A stretch of DNA of 64,000 bases, taken from NCBI RefSeq assembly GCF_900112105.1, contig NZ_FOKV01000001.1:1302001-1366000 (forward strand), read 5' to 3'. Source of the stretch: Zunongwangia mangrovi (GTDB lineage: Bacteria; Bacteroidota; Bacteroidia; Flavobacteriales; Flavobacteriaceae). Of this stretch, positions 50,619 through 59,516 are shown in pieces; position 1 is the first letter of the stretch; each line of letters begins with the position of its first letter. A model generated the notes under the pieces. It was not told where the DNA came from. It worked only from the letters and a program-made list of their open reading frames with translations, and made no database searches. The position numbers were made by a program, and so were the translations under genes.

Positions 50619-51873
50619 ATAGGTTTAGCTGAGTAGAATAGTCTTTCCTAAATTTACTAGAACTTGTTTTTATAATCTTCGATTTTATTTGTTCTGGGGT
50701 CCAATCTTTTCTTTCCCATAATCTGGAATCGCAAACTATAAAGTACTTTGCTCTGTTTAATGCGATTCCTATAGCTTTTAGATGTTCCCAGTTTAATTTA
50801 CGATATTTTCTGGCTTGCAGGATCTTAAAAACAGATCGCATTCCCAGACCTGGAATCCTGGCAAGCATAGATTTATCTGCAGTATTAATATTTACAGGAA
50901 ATAAATGCTGATTACGTAGTGCCCAGCTTAATTTTGGATCGATATCCAAATCTAAGTTAGGGTGATCATTATTTAATAGTTCTCTTATATCAAAACCATA
51001 GAATCTAAGAAGCCAATCTGTTTGATATAATCTATTCTCCCTTAGCATAGGAACTTGAGAAGTTATGGCTGGTAGCCGGGGATCTGTCGTGATAGGAACA
51101 TAGCCAGAATAATAAACACGTTTCATATTATACTGCTTGTAATAGTAATTGGCAGAATACATAATATCACGGTCACTTTCTCCCGTTGCACCTACGATCA
51201 TTTGTGTGCTTTGACCTGCCGGCGCATATTTGGGAGTACTCTTTATAAACTTTCTTTCGTTTTTAAATTGAATGATCTCATTTTTAACCTTTAGCATAGG
51301 TTTGGTAAAATCTTCGTGTTTTTTCTCTGGAGCGAGAAGTTTCAAGCCAGATACTGTAGGTACTTCAATATTTACGCTTAATCGGTCTGCATAGAGTCCG
51401 GCTTCACGCATTAGTTCATCACTGGCTCCCGGTATGGATTTTAGGTGTATGTAGCCATTAAAATTTTCTTCTTCTCTAAGTTTTTTAGCTACTCTAATTA
51501 ATCGTTCCATCGTATGATCCGGACTTTTAAAAATTCCTGAACTTAGAAAAAGGCCTTCTATATAATTTCGACGATAAAAATTAATAGTAAGATCGACTAC
51601 TTCCTGAACCTTAAATGCAGCTCGTTTTATATCATTACTTCGTCTGGTTACGCAATACGCGCAATCGAAAATACAATGATTGGTAAGTAAGATCTTTAAA
51701 AGAGATACGCAGCGTCCATCTTCAGTATAACTATGGCAAATTCCCATTCCAGAGGAATCTCCAAGTCCGTTTTTAGTATTCTTTCGATTACTACCGCTGC
51801 TTGAGCACGAGACATCGTATTTTGCTGCGTCTGCTAAAATTTCTAATTTCTCTTTAATTCTATCGAAATTCAT
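50602..51873 (-). CDS. Putative DNA modification/repair radical SAM protein (TIGR03916 type)
   Basis: 423 residues. Radical SAM Cys motif HCIFDCAYC with RRSNDIKRA following; a further Cys cluster near the N-terminus (DVSCSS). The C-terminal 90 residues contain a helix-hairpin-helix DNA-binding unit (INTADKSMLARIPGLGMRSVFKIL). This combination suggests a radical-based reaction on DNA. The partner protein overlaps downstream. No substrate is known for the family. It diverges from the PUL regulator gene, separated by 116 bp with promoter-like sequence. Confidence 0.9.
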   Translation of the reverse strand: MNFDRIKEKLEILADAAKYDVSCSSSGSNRKNTKNGLGDSSGMGICHSYTEDGRCVSLLKILLTNHCIFDCAYCVTRRSNDIKRAAFKVQEVVDLTINFYRRNYIEGLFLSSGIFKSPDHTMERLIRVAKKLREEENFNGYIHLKSIPGASDELMREAGLYADRLSVNIEVPTVSGLKLLAPEKKHEDFTKPMLKVKNEIIQFKNERKFIKSTPKYAPAGQSTQMIVGATGESDRDIMYSANYYYKQYNMKRVYYSGYVPITTDPRLPAITSQVPMLRENRLYQTDWLLRFYGFDIRELLNNDHPNLDLDIDPKLSWALRNQHLFPVNINTADKSMLARIPGLGMRSVFKILQARKYRKLNWEHLKAIGIALNRAKYFIVCDSRLWERKDWTPEQIKSKIIKTSSSKFRKDYSTQLNLFDHAS

Positions 51874-51977
51874 TCTACCAATTTTTCCAAAAATAGGAAA
51901 AAATCCAATAATTAGGATATTATCCTTTGTTAATCTTTCTTTGTTACGATTACGCTTTTTATAGGCTTATAATATTG

Positions 51978-51985
51978 TAGATTTG
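51978..51985 (+). promoter_or_regulatory. -7 box of the PUL regulator
   Basis: TAGATTTG fits TAnnTTTG and lies only five bases before the ATG at 51990, implying a very short or absent 5' leader. Confidence 0.5.
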
Positions 51986-51989
51986 TAGC

Positions 51990-54758
51990 ATGGGAAAAGC
52001 TAATTTTAGTTGCACAAATGCTTATTTTTCAAAACTATTTACTGTGTTTTTAGTTTTGATAATCAATTGTTTAATGCTATGCAGCGCTACTGCACAACAA
52101 TTAAATCCACCTATACAAAATTATTCTTCTATAGATTATGATGCGGCAAGTCAAAATTGGGATGTTTCCATCAATGATGCAGGAATTATTTACGTAGCAA
52201 ACAATCGTGGATTGTTAGTATATAATGGTCAAACATGGAAGTTGTACAGTTTAAATTCTGGAGCGATCATTCGTTCAGTGTATACATATAAGGATAAGAT
52301 CTTTACCGGATCGTACAGGGAATTTGGATACTGGAAGCAAAATGAAATGGGAACTTATACTTATCATTCCTTAAAATCGCTTTTTAAAAATATAGATCTT
52401 AGTGATGAGGAATTTTGGGGAATCATTGCTTATAAAGGTGACATCTATTTTAGATCCTTTGGTGGTTTTTATAAATACGATGGTGAAAAGATCAAAAAAA
52501 TTGCAAGTGGTGTTTTTACCAATATTCAGCACTTTAAAGGTAGACTTTTAGTTTCTAAAGGTCGAGATGGGATTTTTTATCTCGATAATACCGATACACT
52601 TAAATTTTATCAGCCTTCAGAAAAACTCATAGGAATCACCGTTGCTGATATTGTTCTGCATAGTGGCAAACTCTACGTAGGTAGCAAGGAACAACTTTTT
52701 TCATTAAATGAAGATCTTAATGAATTTGAGTTGTTACCTGAAAAGGTAAACGAATTTATAGGTAGATCTGAATTAAATAAGCTCATAAGTTTACCTAATG
52801 GTGATCTAATAATAGGAACTTTGAAAAATGGACTTCTAAAATGGAATAGTCAAAACGGGAATTACCAAATTTTCGATAGATCTAACGGATTGCAGAACAA
52901 TACGATACTTTCCATGGATTATTTTAAAGGTAATCTATGGTTAGGTCTCGATAATGGGCTTGATCGAATAGATATCGATTCTCCTATAAGTTTTTATACC
53001 GATACTTCGGGAGAATTGGGTGCGGTTTATGATCTTGTGAACGATTCAGATCAAATGTTTTTGGCCAGTAATACCGGTGTATATCGACTCGCTGATGATA
53101 AATTAAAACTGATTGAAGGAGCCGAAGGCCATTCCTGGAATCTAGAAAGCGTAGAAGGCCAAATAATAAGCAATAGTAATTCGGGTACATTAAAGATCGA
53201 TACTCATACTGCTGAAGTTATTGATAATTCTACCGGTAGTTTTTATACGCAGATTGCACCTTCTGGTAAATTACTTATTGGGACCTATACTGGTATTATT
53301 AAGTTTTCTGATGAGACAATCTCTAAAGTAGATAGTTTAAATTTCCCGGTAAGAAAGATCATCTTCGAAAATGAAAATACTTTATGGGCAGCACATCCAT
53401 ATGAAGGCGTATATCGTGTTATTCTTTCTGATAGTCTAAAAGTAGCCGAATTGGTGTCTGAAATTTCCAGCGTAAGTAATTCGTCGAATGTTAATCCTCA
53501 AATATTTAAAATTAATAATCAGATCGCTGTTTTTTCTGACGATAAATGGCTTAAATACAATGCGTTTAAAGATAGTCTGGAAGTTTTTAAGGAATTAAAA
53601 ATCCTTGATGGATATAAATTACTGGAAGAAATAAATGATGAATATTGGTTTATAAATACCAAAACAAATGATCTTTTGTTTACAAATTTGAAAGAAAAAC
53701 AGTTGATCTTACCTTCTTGGCGTTTGGACAATCGTTTAGTAAAGGGCTATGAGCAAATGACGGCGGTTTCAGACTCTGTGTTTTATATCAGCTTAAAAGA
53801 TGGTTTTGCACGTTTAGATCTTAGCAAACTTTTAAAAGAACAATCTGGATTGTTTATTTCTGACCCTTTTGTTACTGGGCTAGAAGATATAGAGAATAAA
53901 TATGCCTTAACTGAACAGGCAGAAATTCCTTTTAAAAATGCTAGTTTAATAAGATTTGATATAGGTCTACCATTTTCTGATGCGCGAGAAGTAGGATATC
54001 ATCTTATTGGAAACGATACGATCTCTGGGGTTGTGAATAACGGTAAACTTGAATTTCAGAATTTAGATTATGGTGAATACGATTTGGCGCTATACCCTTT
54101 AGGAAGCAGATCTGATAATTCTAAAGTTTTCAGCTTTTCGATCTTACCGCCATGGTACCTATCTCTTTGGATGAAATCAGCTTATCTTGTGCTGTTTTTA
54201 TGCGGAATAGCTCTGATTTTTTTGTATAACAGAAGACGTCTTAAAAAGCATCAATTGCTTATTGAGCAAAAATTTGAAAAAGAGCATAAAGAACGTATCG
54301 ATAGGTTAGAGCGGGAACGTTTAATGGACGAGATCGATATGAAACGTAAAGAATTAGCCAATACAACCATGATGGCGGCTAAGAAGAACGAAGTGCTAAT
54401 GGAGATACAGGGAGAACTAAATAAAGATAAGGCAAAAATTAACCAATATCGTCTTAAGCACATTATGAATAAAATTAATGGAGCTGTAAAAAGTAAGGAT
54501 GAATGGCAGGTTTTTGAAACGAATTTCAATGAAATTCACGAAGATTTTTTCAAAGACCTTCTGGAGACTTATCCTAAATTAACGAGTAAAGATTTAAAGC
54601 TTTGTTCTTACTTAAAAATGAATCTGACATCAAAAGAAATTGCTCCATTAATGGGAATTTCAGTTAGGGGTGTAGAAGTACATCGCTATCGTCTTCGGAA
54701 AAAAATGGATTTGGATAAGAACGAGAATCTGACAAATTTTCTTATTAAAAATTTCTAA
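51990..54758 (+). CDS. Membrane sensor-regulator: beta-propeller ligand domain, coiled coil and LuxR-type HTH
   Basis: 922 residues. N-terminal hydrophobic signal segment (about 10-30), a large periplasmic seven-bladed-propeller-like region with repeated GxYRL, GTYTGI and LWLGLDNGLDRI motifs, a Y_Y_Y-like domain before the membrane (about 640-715), one transmembrane helix (SLWMKSAYLVLFLCGIALIF, about 722-742), a charged coiled coil (750-820) and a C-terminal HTH with LTSKEIAPLMGISVRGVEVH. This is a one-protein signal route from periplasmic ligand to DNA, common next to SusCD genes. It lacks histidine kinase and receiver domains, so it is not an HTCS. Likely activates the SusC promoter. Confidence 0.87.
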   Translation: MGKANFSCTNAYFSKLFTVFLVLIINCLMLCSATAQQLNPPIQNYSSIDYDAASQNWDVSINDAGIIYVANNRGLLVYNGQTWKLYSLNSGAIIRSVYTYKDKIFTGSYREFGYWKQNEMGTYTYHSLKSLFKNIDLSDEEFWGIIAYKGDIYFRSFGGFYKYDGEKIKKIASGVFTNIQHFKGRLLVSKGRDGIFYLDNTDTLKFYQPSEKLIGITVADIVLHSGKLYVGSKEQLFSLNEDLNEFELLPEKVNEFIGRSELNKLISLPNGDLIIGTLKNGLLKWNSQNGNYQIFDRSNGLQNNTILSMDYFKGNLWLGLDNGLDRIDIDSPISFYTDTSGELGAVYDLVNDSDQMFLASNTGVYRLADDKLKLIEGAEGHSWNLESVEGQIISNSNSGTLKIDTHTAEVIDNSTGSFYTQIAPSGKLLIGTYTGIIKFSDETISKVDSLNFPVRKIIFENENTLWAAHPYEGVYRVILSDSLKVAELVSEISSVSNSSNVNPQIFKINNQIAVFSDDKWLKYNAFKDSLEVFKELKILDGYKLLEEINDEYWFINTKTNDLLFTNLKEKQLILPSWRLDNRLVKGYEQMTAVSDSVFYISLKDGFARLDLSKLLKEQSGLFISDPFVTGLEDIENKYALTEQAEIPFKNASLIRFDIGLPFSDAREVGYHLIGNDTISGVVNNGKLEFQNLDYGEYDLALYPLGSRSDNSKVFSFSILPPWYLSLWMKSAYLVLFLCGIALIFLYNRRRLKKHQLLIEQKFEKEHKERIDRLERERLMDEIDMKRKELANTTMMAAKKNEVLMEIQGELNKDKAKINQYRLKHIMNKINGAVKSKDEWQVFETNFNEIHEDFFKDLLETYPKLTSKDLKLCSYLKMNLTSKEIAPLMGISVRGVEVHRYRLRKKMDLDKNENLTNFLIKNF

Positions 54759-54794
54759 AATTTCAAAATTTAGCCTTCTTTTTTAGAATTCAGC

Positions 54795-54813
54795 ACTACA
54801 TCATTACTACATC
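54795..54813 (+). promoter_or_regulatory. Direct repeats ACTACATC upstream of susC
   Basis: Two copies of ACTACATC (54795-54802 and 54806-54813) spaced exactly 11 bases apart, one helical turn. A third copy at 54913-54920 abuts the -33 element. Good candidates for binding by the HTH regulator encoded upstream. Confidence 0.45.
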
Positions 54814-54858
54814 ATACATTAATTTTGGTATTTTTTATTTACTTCAAATTAGTTTTAA

Positions 54859-54877
54859 ATATCTGTATTTCAGATAT
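54859..54877. promoter_or_regulatory. Perfect inverted repeat upstream of susC
   Basis: ATATCTG-TATTT-CAGATAT lies between the outer and inner ACTACATC copies. Could be an operator or the apex of a small hairpin. Confidence 0.4.
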
Positions 54878-54912
54878 ATATAAATTAAAATTCAATGATG
54901 TATAGGATGTGT

Positions 54913-54954
54913 ACTACATCGTTTGCGAAAAATAAGCACCTACCTGTATCTTTC
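54913..54954 (+). promoter_or_regulatory. susC promoter with adjacent ACTACATC site
   Basis: ACTACATC (54913-54920) ends two bases before TTG (54923-54925); a 21-base spacer leads to TATCTTTC (54947-54954), close to TAnnTTTG. An activator bound at the repeat would touch the polymerase. Confidence 0.6.
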
Positions 54955-54981
54955 GGCAAAATTAAGTAAACATCAAACCGT

Positions 54982-57960
54982 ATGAGATTCAAATTAATTA
55001 CTGTTTTCGTCATGCTTTTATCCTATATAGGTATGGCGCAGGAGACAAAAACCATTAGCGGTACTGTATCAGATAGTACAGATGTGCCGTTACCTGGTGC
55101 CCAACTAAAAGTACAGGGGAAGGAAATTTTTACCGTAACAGACTTTGACGGTAACTTTACTCTGGAAGATGTAGAAGAGGGCGATGTATTTAGAATAACT
55201 TTCTTAGGATTTCAACCAAAAGAAGTAACTGTAGGAACAGAGAATGAATATAATGTAGTACTACAAGAAGAAGCTGCGTCTTTAAATGAGGTTGTAGTAA
55301 TTGGATATGGGGAGGCAGAGTCTCGAGATCTTGCCGGGACCATAAGTAATTTAAAGGCCGAAGAAATTAATGATTCACCAACTACTTCAGCATTACAAGC
55401 AGCACAGGGTAAACTACCTGGTGTTCAAGTAATCAATAATGGTTCGCCGGGTTCTGTTGGTAATGTAAGAATTAGAGGTGCAATTTCAGTTCTTGGTGGA
55501 GCAGATCCTTTATATGTTGTGGATGGTGTGATCACACAGGATATTAGTGGTATCGCAAACTCAGATATCGAAAGCTTCGATGTTTTAAAGGATGCTTCTT
55601 CAACTGCTATTTATGGTGCTCGTGGCGCAAACGGTGTAGTTTTAATTACCACTAAATCAGGTAAGGGGAAGATGAAAGTTTCTTTATCTTCAACTACCGG
55701 TATCAATACCTTAGTAAATGGTGTTGATATGGCCAATGCGCAGGAGTATGCACAATATACTAACGAAGCATTAACCAGAACAGGAAATGATCCTGCTTTT
55801 ACAGTTTCAGAAATTTCTGGCCTGCAAACAACAGATTGGATGGATGAGATCACAAGAGAAGGTCTTTTCCAAAACTATAATCTATCTGTTTCTGGAAGTA
55901 AGGAAGATATCGATTACTACGTATCTGCAAATTATATGGATGAAGAAGGGATTCTTCAGGATAATGATTACGAGCGTTTAACTGTTCGATTAAATAATAC
56001 TTACCATTTAAGCGAAAATATAAGATTTGGGCATAACGTAAGTTTAGTGAGACAAAGAGGTTTTAATCCATCTTTTTCAAACTTTACTAACGCCTACAAA
56101 CAGGCACCACACATTCCTGTTCGCGGTGAGGATGGTAATTATAGAACTACTAACCTAAATAACGTAGGAAACCCTGTAGCAAATATCGACAATAACCAAA
56201 ACGTAAACGAACAGGTTAGAATTTTAGGAAATGCATGGGGAGAAGTTGATATTTTCGACTGGTTATCTTTCCGCTCTAGTATTGGTGTAAATGTTCTTAG
56301 AGAAAAGAGCAGAAACTATGGTGCTAGATACATCGTAGGTAACGAAAGTGGAACTCAAATTCTTAACCAAAATCAGGTTTTAAACGTTCGTGATTATGAT
56401 GAAGAACGTTTTAACTGGGATAACTTCTTAACATTCGATAAGAAATTTGGTAAGCATGATGTGAACCTTACTTTAGGTTTAACTTCAGAGCGTTTAGCGT
56501 CAGAAGCTTTTGAAGGTTCCCGTCGTGGTGTGCCACCATCTGATAATCTTTTATACTTAGGAATAGGAGAACAGGAAGGACAAACAATCGATCATGTAGG
56601 TGACCGTTCTACACGTTTGGCTTACTTCTCTAGATTGTTATATAACTTTGATAAGCGTTATGTATTTAATGCCACTATTCGTAGAGAAGGTTCATCTAAA
56701 TTTGCAGAGTCTGAAAGAATTAGATATTATCCTTCTTTTGGTGTAGCATGGAACATCGATAACGAAGCTTTCTTTGCAAACCAAAATTTCTTAAGCAATC
56801 TTAAAGTAAGAGGTAGTTACGGTTTAGTAGGTAACGACCGTATCGATTCTGGATTATTTCTTCAATTGATCGACTTTAGCGCTTATCCATTTCCAAATGG
56901 TGTAGCGATAGGGGGATCTTCAATTCAGCAATATGATGAAAATCTTACCTGGGAAACTACAACAGAGCTGGATCTAGGTATCGAATTTGGAATGTTGGAT
57001 AATCGCTTAACAGGTGAATTTACCTATTATGATAAAGAAACAGAGGATATTTTATTCCCACTTTCTTTACCACAAACATCTGGTGATGATAGTTTCGTAA
57101 CCAACGCCGGTAGTATTGAAAATAAAGGTATCGAGTTCGCTTTAAATTGGAGTGATGCTTCAGAAAGTGGAGACTTTAGCTATAATGTTGGATTCAATAT
57201 CACTAAAAACGAGAACGAATTAACCAATATTAACCCGGTTGTAGAAAATGCTATTCCTTTTATAGATAGTGGAGATCTAGGAAATGGTCAAATCGTTACA
57301 AGAACTGTAGAAGGTAATGAACTGGGAACTTTTTGGTTATATAAAGCAGACGGTGTTTTCACAAGCCAGTCAGAGATTGATAATAGTGCCCAGCCAGGAG
57401 CGCGTGTAGGAGATTTTAGATATGTAGATACTAACGGAGACGGTTCTATCACTCAGACTGATAGACAATATATGGGATCTTACCAACCAGATTTTTATTA
57501 CGGAATCAACTTAGGTGTAACCTATAAGCAAGTAGATTTCTCTACTTCGTTATTCGGAAACGTTGGGAATAAAGTATTTAACGGTCTAAGAGCACAAAGA
57601 TTTAGTGGAGAGAATATCGATGCCGACCTATTTGGAGAAAGATATACAGGTGGAGATAGCGGTAACGGAGGTCCTGCGGCGTTTAACGCTGTGCCACTTC
57701 CTTCAGATTATTATCTGGAAGATGGAGACTTCTTAAGAGTGAACAACATTACTGTTGGATACAATTTTAGTGATGATATTCTTGAATCGATTCAACTTTC
57801 ACGTTTAAGAGTGTATGCAACAGCGCAAAACGCACTAACGTTTACAAAATACAGCGGATTTAATCCTGAATTACCAAGAGGTATTCTTGATAGCGGTTTA
57901 GAATTGGATGCTTATCCAACAACAGCAAAATTCCTTTTAGGATTAAATATTGACTTTTAA
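54982..57960 (+). CDS. SusC/RagA-family TonB-linked outer membrane transporter
   Basis: 992 residues. Signal peptide ending GMAQ, CarboxypepD_reg-like domain (TISGTVSDSTDVPLPGAQLKV), TonB box region (SLNEVVVIGYG), plug domain with LQAAQGKLPGVQV and DPLYVVDGV, and a 22-strand barrel ending with aromatic-rich strands (TAKFLLGLNIDF). It forms the transport channel for oligosaccharides across the outer membrane with the SusD protein encoded 8 bp downstream. Length and order are complete, no frameshift. Expressed from the promoter at 54923-54954. Confidence 0.95.
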   Translation: MRFKLITVFVMLLSYIGMAQETKTISGTVSDSTDVPLPGAQLKVQGKEIFTVTDFDGNFTLEDVEEGDVFRITFLGFQPKEVTVGTENEYNVVLQEEAASLNEVVVIGYGEAESRDLAGTISNLKAEEINDSPTTSALQAAQGKLPGVQVINNGSPGSVGNVRIRGAISVLGGADPLYVVDGVITQDISGIANSDIESFDVLKDASSTAIYGARGANGVVLITTKSGKGKMKVSLSSTTGINTLVNGVDMANAQEYAQYTNEALTRTGNDPAFTVSEISGLQTTDWMDEITREGLFQNYNLSVSGSKEDIDYYVSANYMDEEGILQDNDYERLTVRLNNTYHLSENIRFGHNVSLVRQRGFNPSFSNFTNAYKQAPHIPVRGEDGNYRTTNLNNVGNPVANIDNNQNVNEQVRILGNAWGEVDIFDWLSFRSSIGVNVLREKSRNYGARYIVGNESGTQILNQNQVLNVRDYDEERFNWDNFLTFDKKFGKHDVNLTLGLTSERLASEAFEGSRRGVPPSDNLLYLGIGEQEGQTIDHVGDRSTRLAYFSRLLYNFDKRYVFNATIRREGSSKFAESERIRYYPSFGVAWNIDNEAFFANQNFLSNLKVRGSYGLVGNDRIDSGLFLQLIDFSAYPFPNGVAIGGSSIQQYDENLTWETTTELDLGIEFGMLDNRLTGEFTYYDKETEDILFPLSLPQTSGDDSFVTNAGSIENKGIEFALNWSDASESGDFSYNVGFNITKNENELTNINPVVENAIPFIDSGDLGNGQIVTRTVEGNELGTFWLYKADGVFTSQSEIDNSAQPGARVGDFRYVDTNGDGSITQTDRQYMGSYQPDFYYGINLGVTYKQVDFSTSLFGNVGNKVFNGLRAQRFSGENIDADLFGERYTGGDSGNGGPAAFNAVPLPSDYYLEDGDFLRVNNITVGYNFSDDILESIQLSRLRVYATAQNALTFTKYSGFNPELPRGILDSGLELDAYPTTAKFLLGLNIDF

Positions 57961-57968
57961 AAAATACT

Positions 57969-59453
57969 ATGACAATGAAAAATTTAAGAATTCAATATAA
58001 AACCATGACGAAAGCTTTAGTTGCAGTTTCTGCACTATTAGCCATGTCATGTTCAGATGATTATTTAGATGTAGCGCCAGAAGGGCAAGCTACAACCGGC
58101 AGTGGATATTTTCAGGGAGAGAATGTAGATCAGGCTATCGTTGCTTCTTATGCACATTTGCAGGATTACAGTCAGCATTCTTTCTCTTATTCTGGTATTT
58201 TCAGTATTGCATCAGACGACGCGGATAAAGGGAGTGCACCAGGAGATACCGGTACAGATAAAGATAAATTAGATAATTTTACTCACGAGGCTACAGATGT
58301 TTCTGTTGCTGGTCTTTGGGGAGCAAATTATCGCGGCGTAGCTACTGCAAACACAGGAATCGATATTGTAAATGAGCCGGCAAACAATTTGTCTGAATCT
58401 ACTATTGCAGAATATCAGGCAGAATTCAAATTCTTTAGAGCTTACCATTATTTTACACTAGTTCGTGTATTTGGAGGTGTGCCAATTATTACTGAAGAAA
58501 CAGATCCTAATGATCAGGAAGCTTTATTGGTAAGAGATAGCCGTGAAGATGTTTACAGTTTTATTGTAGAAGATCTTACTGAAGCTTCAGAAAATCTACC
58601 TGAGACTGCTGCGCAGGTGGGTAGAGTAACACAAGGGACTGCAAAAAGTTTGCTTGCGAAAGTACAAATGTACCAGGGCAACTGGCAGGAAGTTCTAGAG
58701 TTAACAAACGAGGTGATCGCTTCAGGACAGTATGCACTGCATCCTAACTACGAAGAACTTTGGAGAATTCAGAATGAAAATACTGTAGAGTCTATTTTCG
58801 AAGTTCAGGGAAGTGCTTCAGAAAATTTAGGAATCGATAATATGGCTGTTCACCACGGAGTAAGAGGTCAGTGGGGATGGGGATTCGATGTTCCTTCACA
58901 AAGTTTAGTAGATGCTTACGAAGCTGCAGACGATCAAATTCGTATGGATGCAACCATTATTTTCCGCGGAGAAGAAATGTACGACAACTATTTGTATGAA
59001 GATGATCCTAATCTAACTGCAGTAGTTAGTGAAGATGCTCCAAACCCTTACTATAGTGAGAAAATGTATTTTGGGCCAGAGAATGCAAGTGCTTTGGACA
59101 AAAACCTTATCATTCTGCGTTATGCTGAAGTTCTTTTAATGAATGCTGAAGCAAATAACGAATTAGGAAATTCTGCTGCTGCTCTAGAAAGTTTAAATAT
59201 GGTAAGATCCAGAGTAGAATTGCCAGCCATTAACACTACTTCTCAATCTGAATTAAGAGATATTATCTGGACAGAAAGAAGATTAGAATTTGGTATGGAG
59301 TTCGATCGTTATTTCGACGTCATTCGCCAGGGTAGAGGACAGGAAGTTTTTGGGCCGCTTGGATTCCAGGCCAACAAAAATGAAGTTTTCCCAATACCTC
59401 AGGATCAGATAAGCCTTTCAGGAGGATTATTAGAACAAAATCCTGGATACTAA
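57969..59453 (+). CDS. SusD/RagB-family surface glycan-binding lipoprotein
   Basis: 494 residues. Lipobox LLAMSCSDDYL (Cys near 28). TPR-like helices with FRAYHYFTLVRVFGGVPI and the C-terminal ILRYAEVLLMNAEANNELG, ERRLEFGMEFDRYFDVIRQG are family hallmarks. It covers the SusC channel and captures the ligand. The hairpin after it (59465-59497) may reduce readthrough into the enzyme genes and so explain higher SusCD production. Confidence 0.95.
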   Translation: MTMKNLRIQYKTMTKALVAVSALLAMSCSDDYLDVAPEGQATTGSGYFQGENVDQAIVASYAHLQDYSQHSFSYSGIFSIASDDADKGSAPGDTGTDKDKLDNFTHEATDVSVAGLWGANYRGVATANTGIDIVNEPANNLSESTIAEYQAEFKFFRAYHYFTLVRVFGGVPIITEETDPNDQEALLVRDSREDVYSFIVEDLTEASENLPETAAQVGRVTQGTAKSLLAKVQMYQGNWQEVLELTNEVIASGQYALHPNYEELWRIQNENTVESIFEVQGSASENLGIDNMAVHHGVRGQWGWGFDVPSQSLVDAYEAADDQIRMDATIIFRGEEMYDNYLYEDDPNLTAVVSEDAPNPYYSEKMYFGPENASALDKNLIILRYAEVLLMNAEANNELGNSAAALESLNMVRSRVELPAINTTSQSELRDIIWTERRLEFGMEFDRYFDVIRQGRGQEVFGPLGFQANKNEVFPIPQDQISLSGGLLEQNPGY

Positions 59454-59464
59454 TAAATCTATTA

Positions 59465-59497
59465 AAAGGTGTTTCGGGAGTTTCTCGAAACACCTTT
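59465..59497 (+). terminator. Hairpin between susD and the glucanase gene
   Basis: AAAGGTGTTTCG pairs with CGAAACACCTTT, 12 bp, loop of nine bases, but only a weak T tract follows; more likely a partial terminator or mRNA-stabilising hairpin than a full stop. Confidence 0.55.
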
Positions 59498-59516
59498 CTT
59501 ATTTTAAGCTTAACCG

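Noticed and set aside
54795-54813. CRISPR-like direct repeats
   Set aside because: Repeat unit of 8 bp with 3-bp spacing is far too small; position upstream of a promoter suggests an operator.
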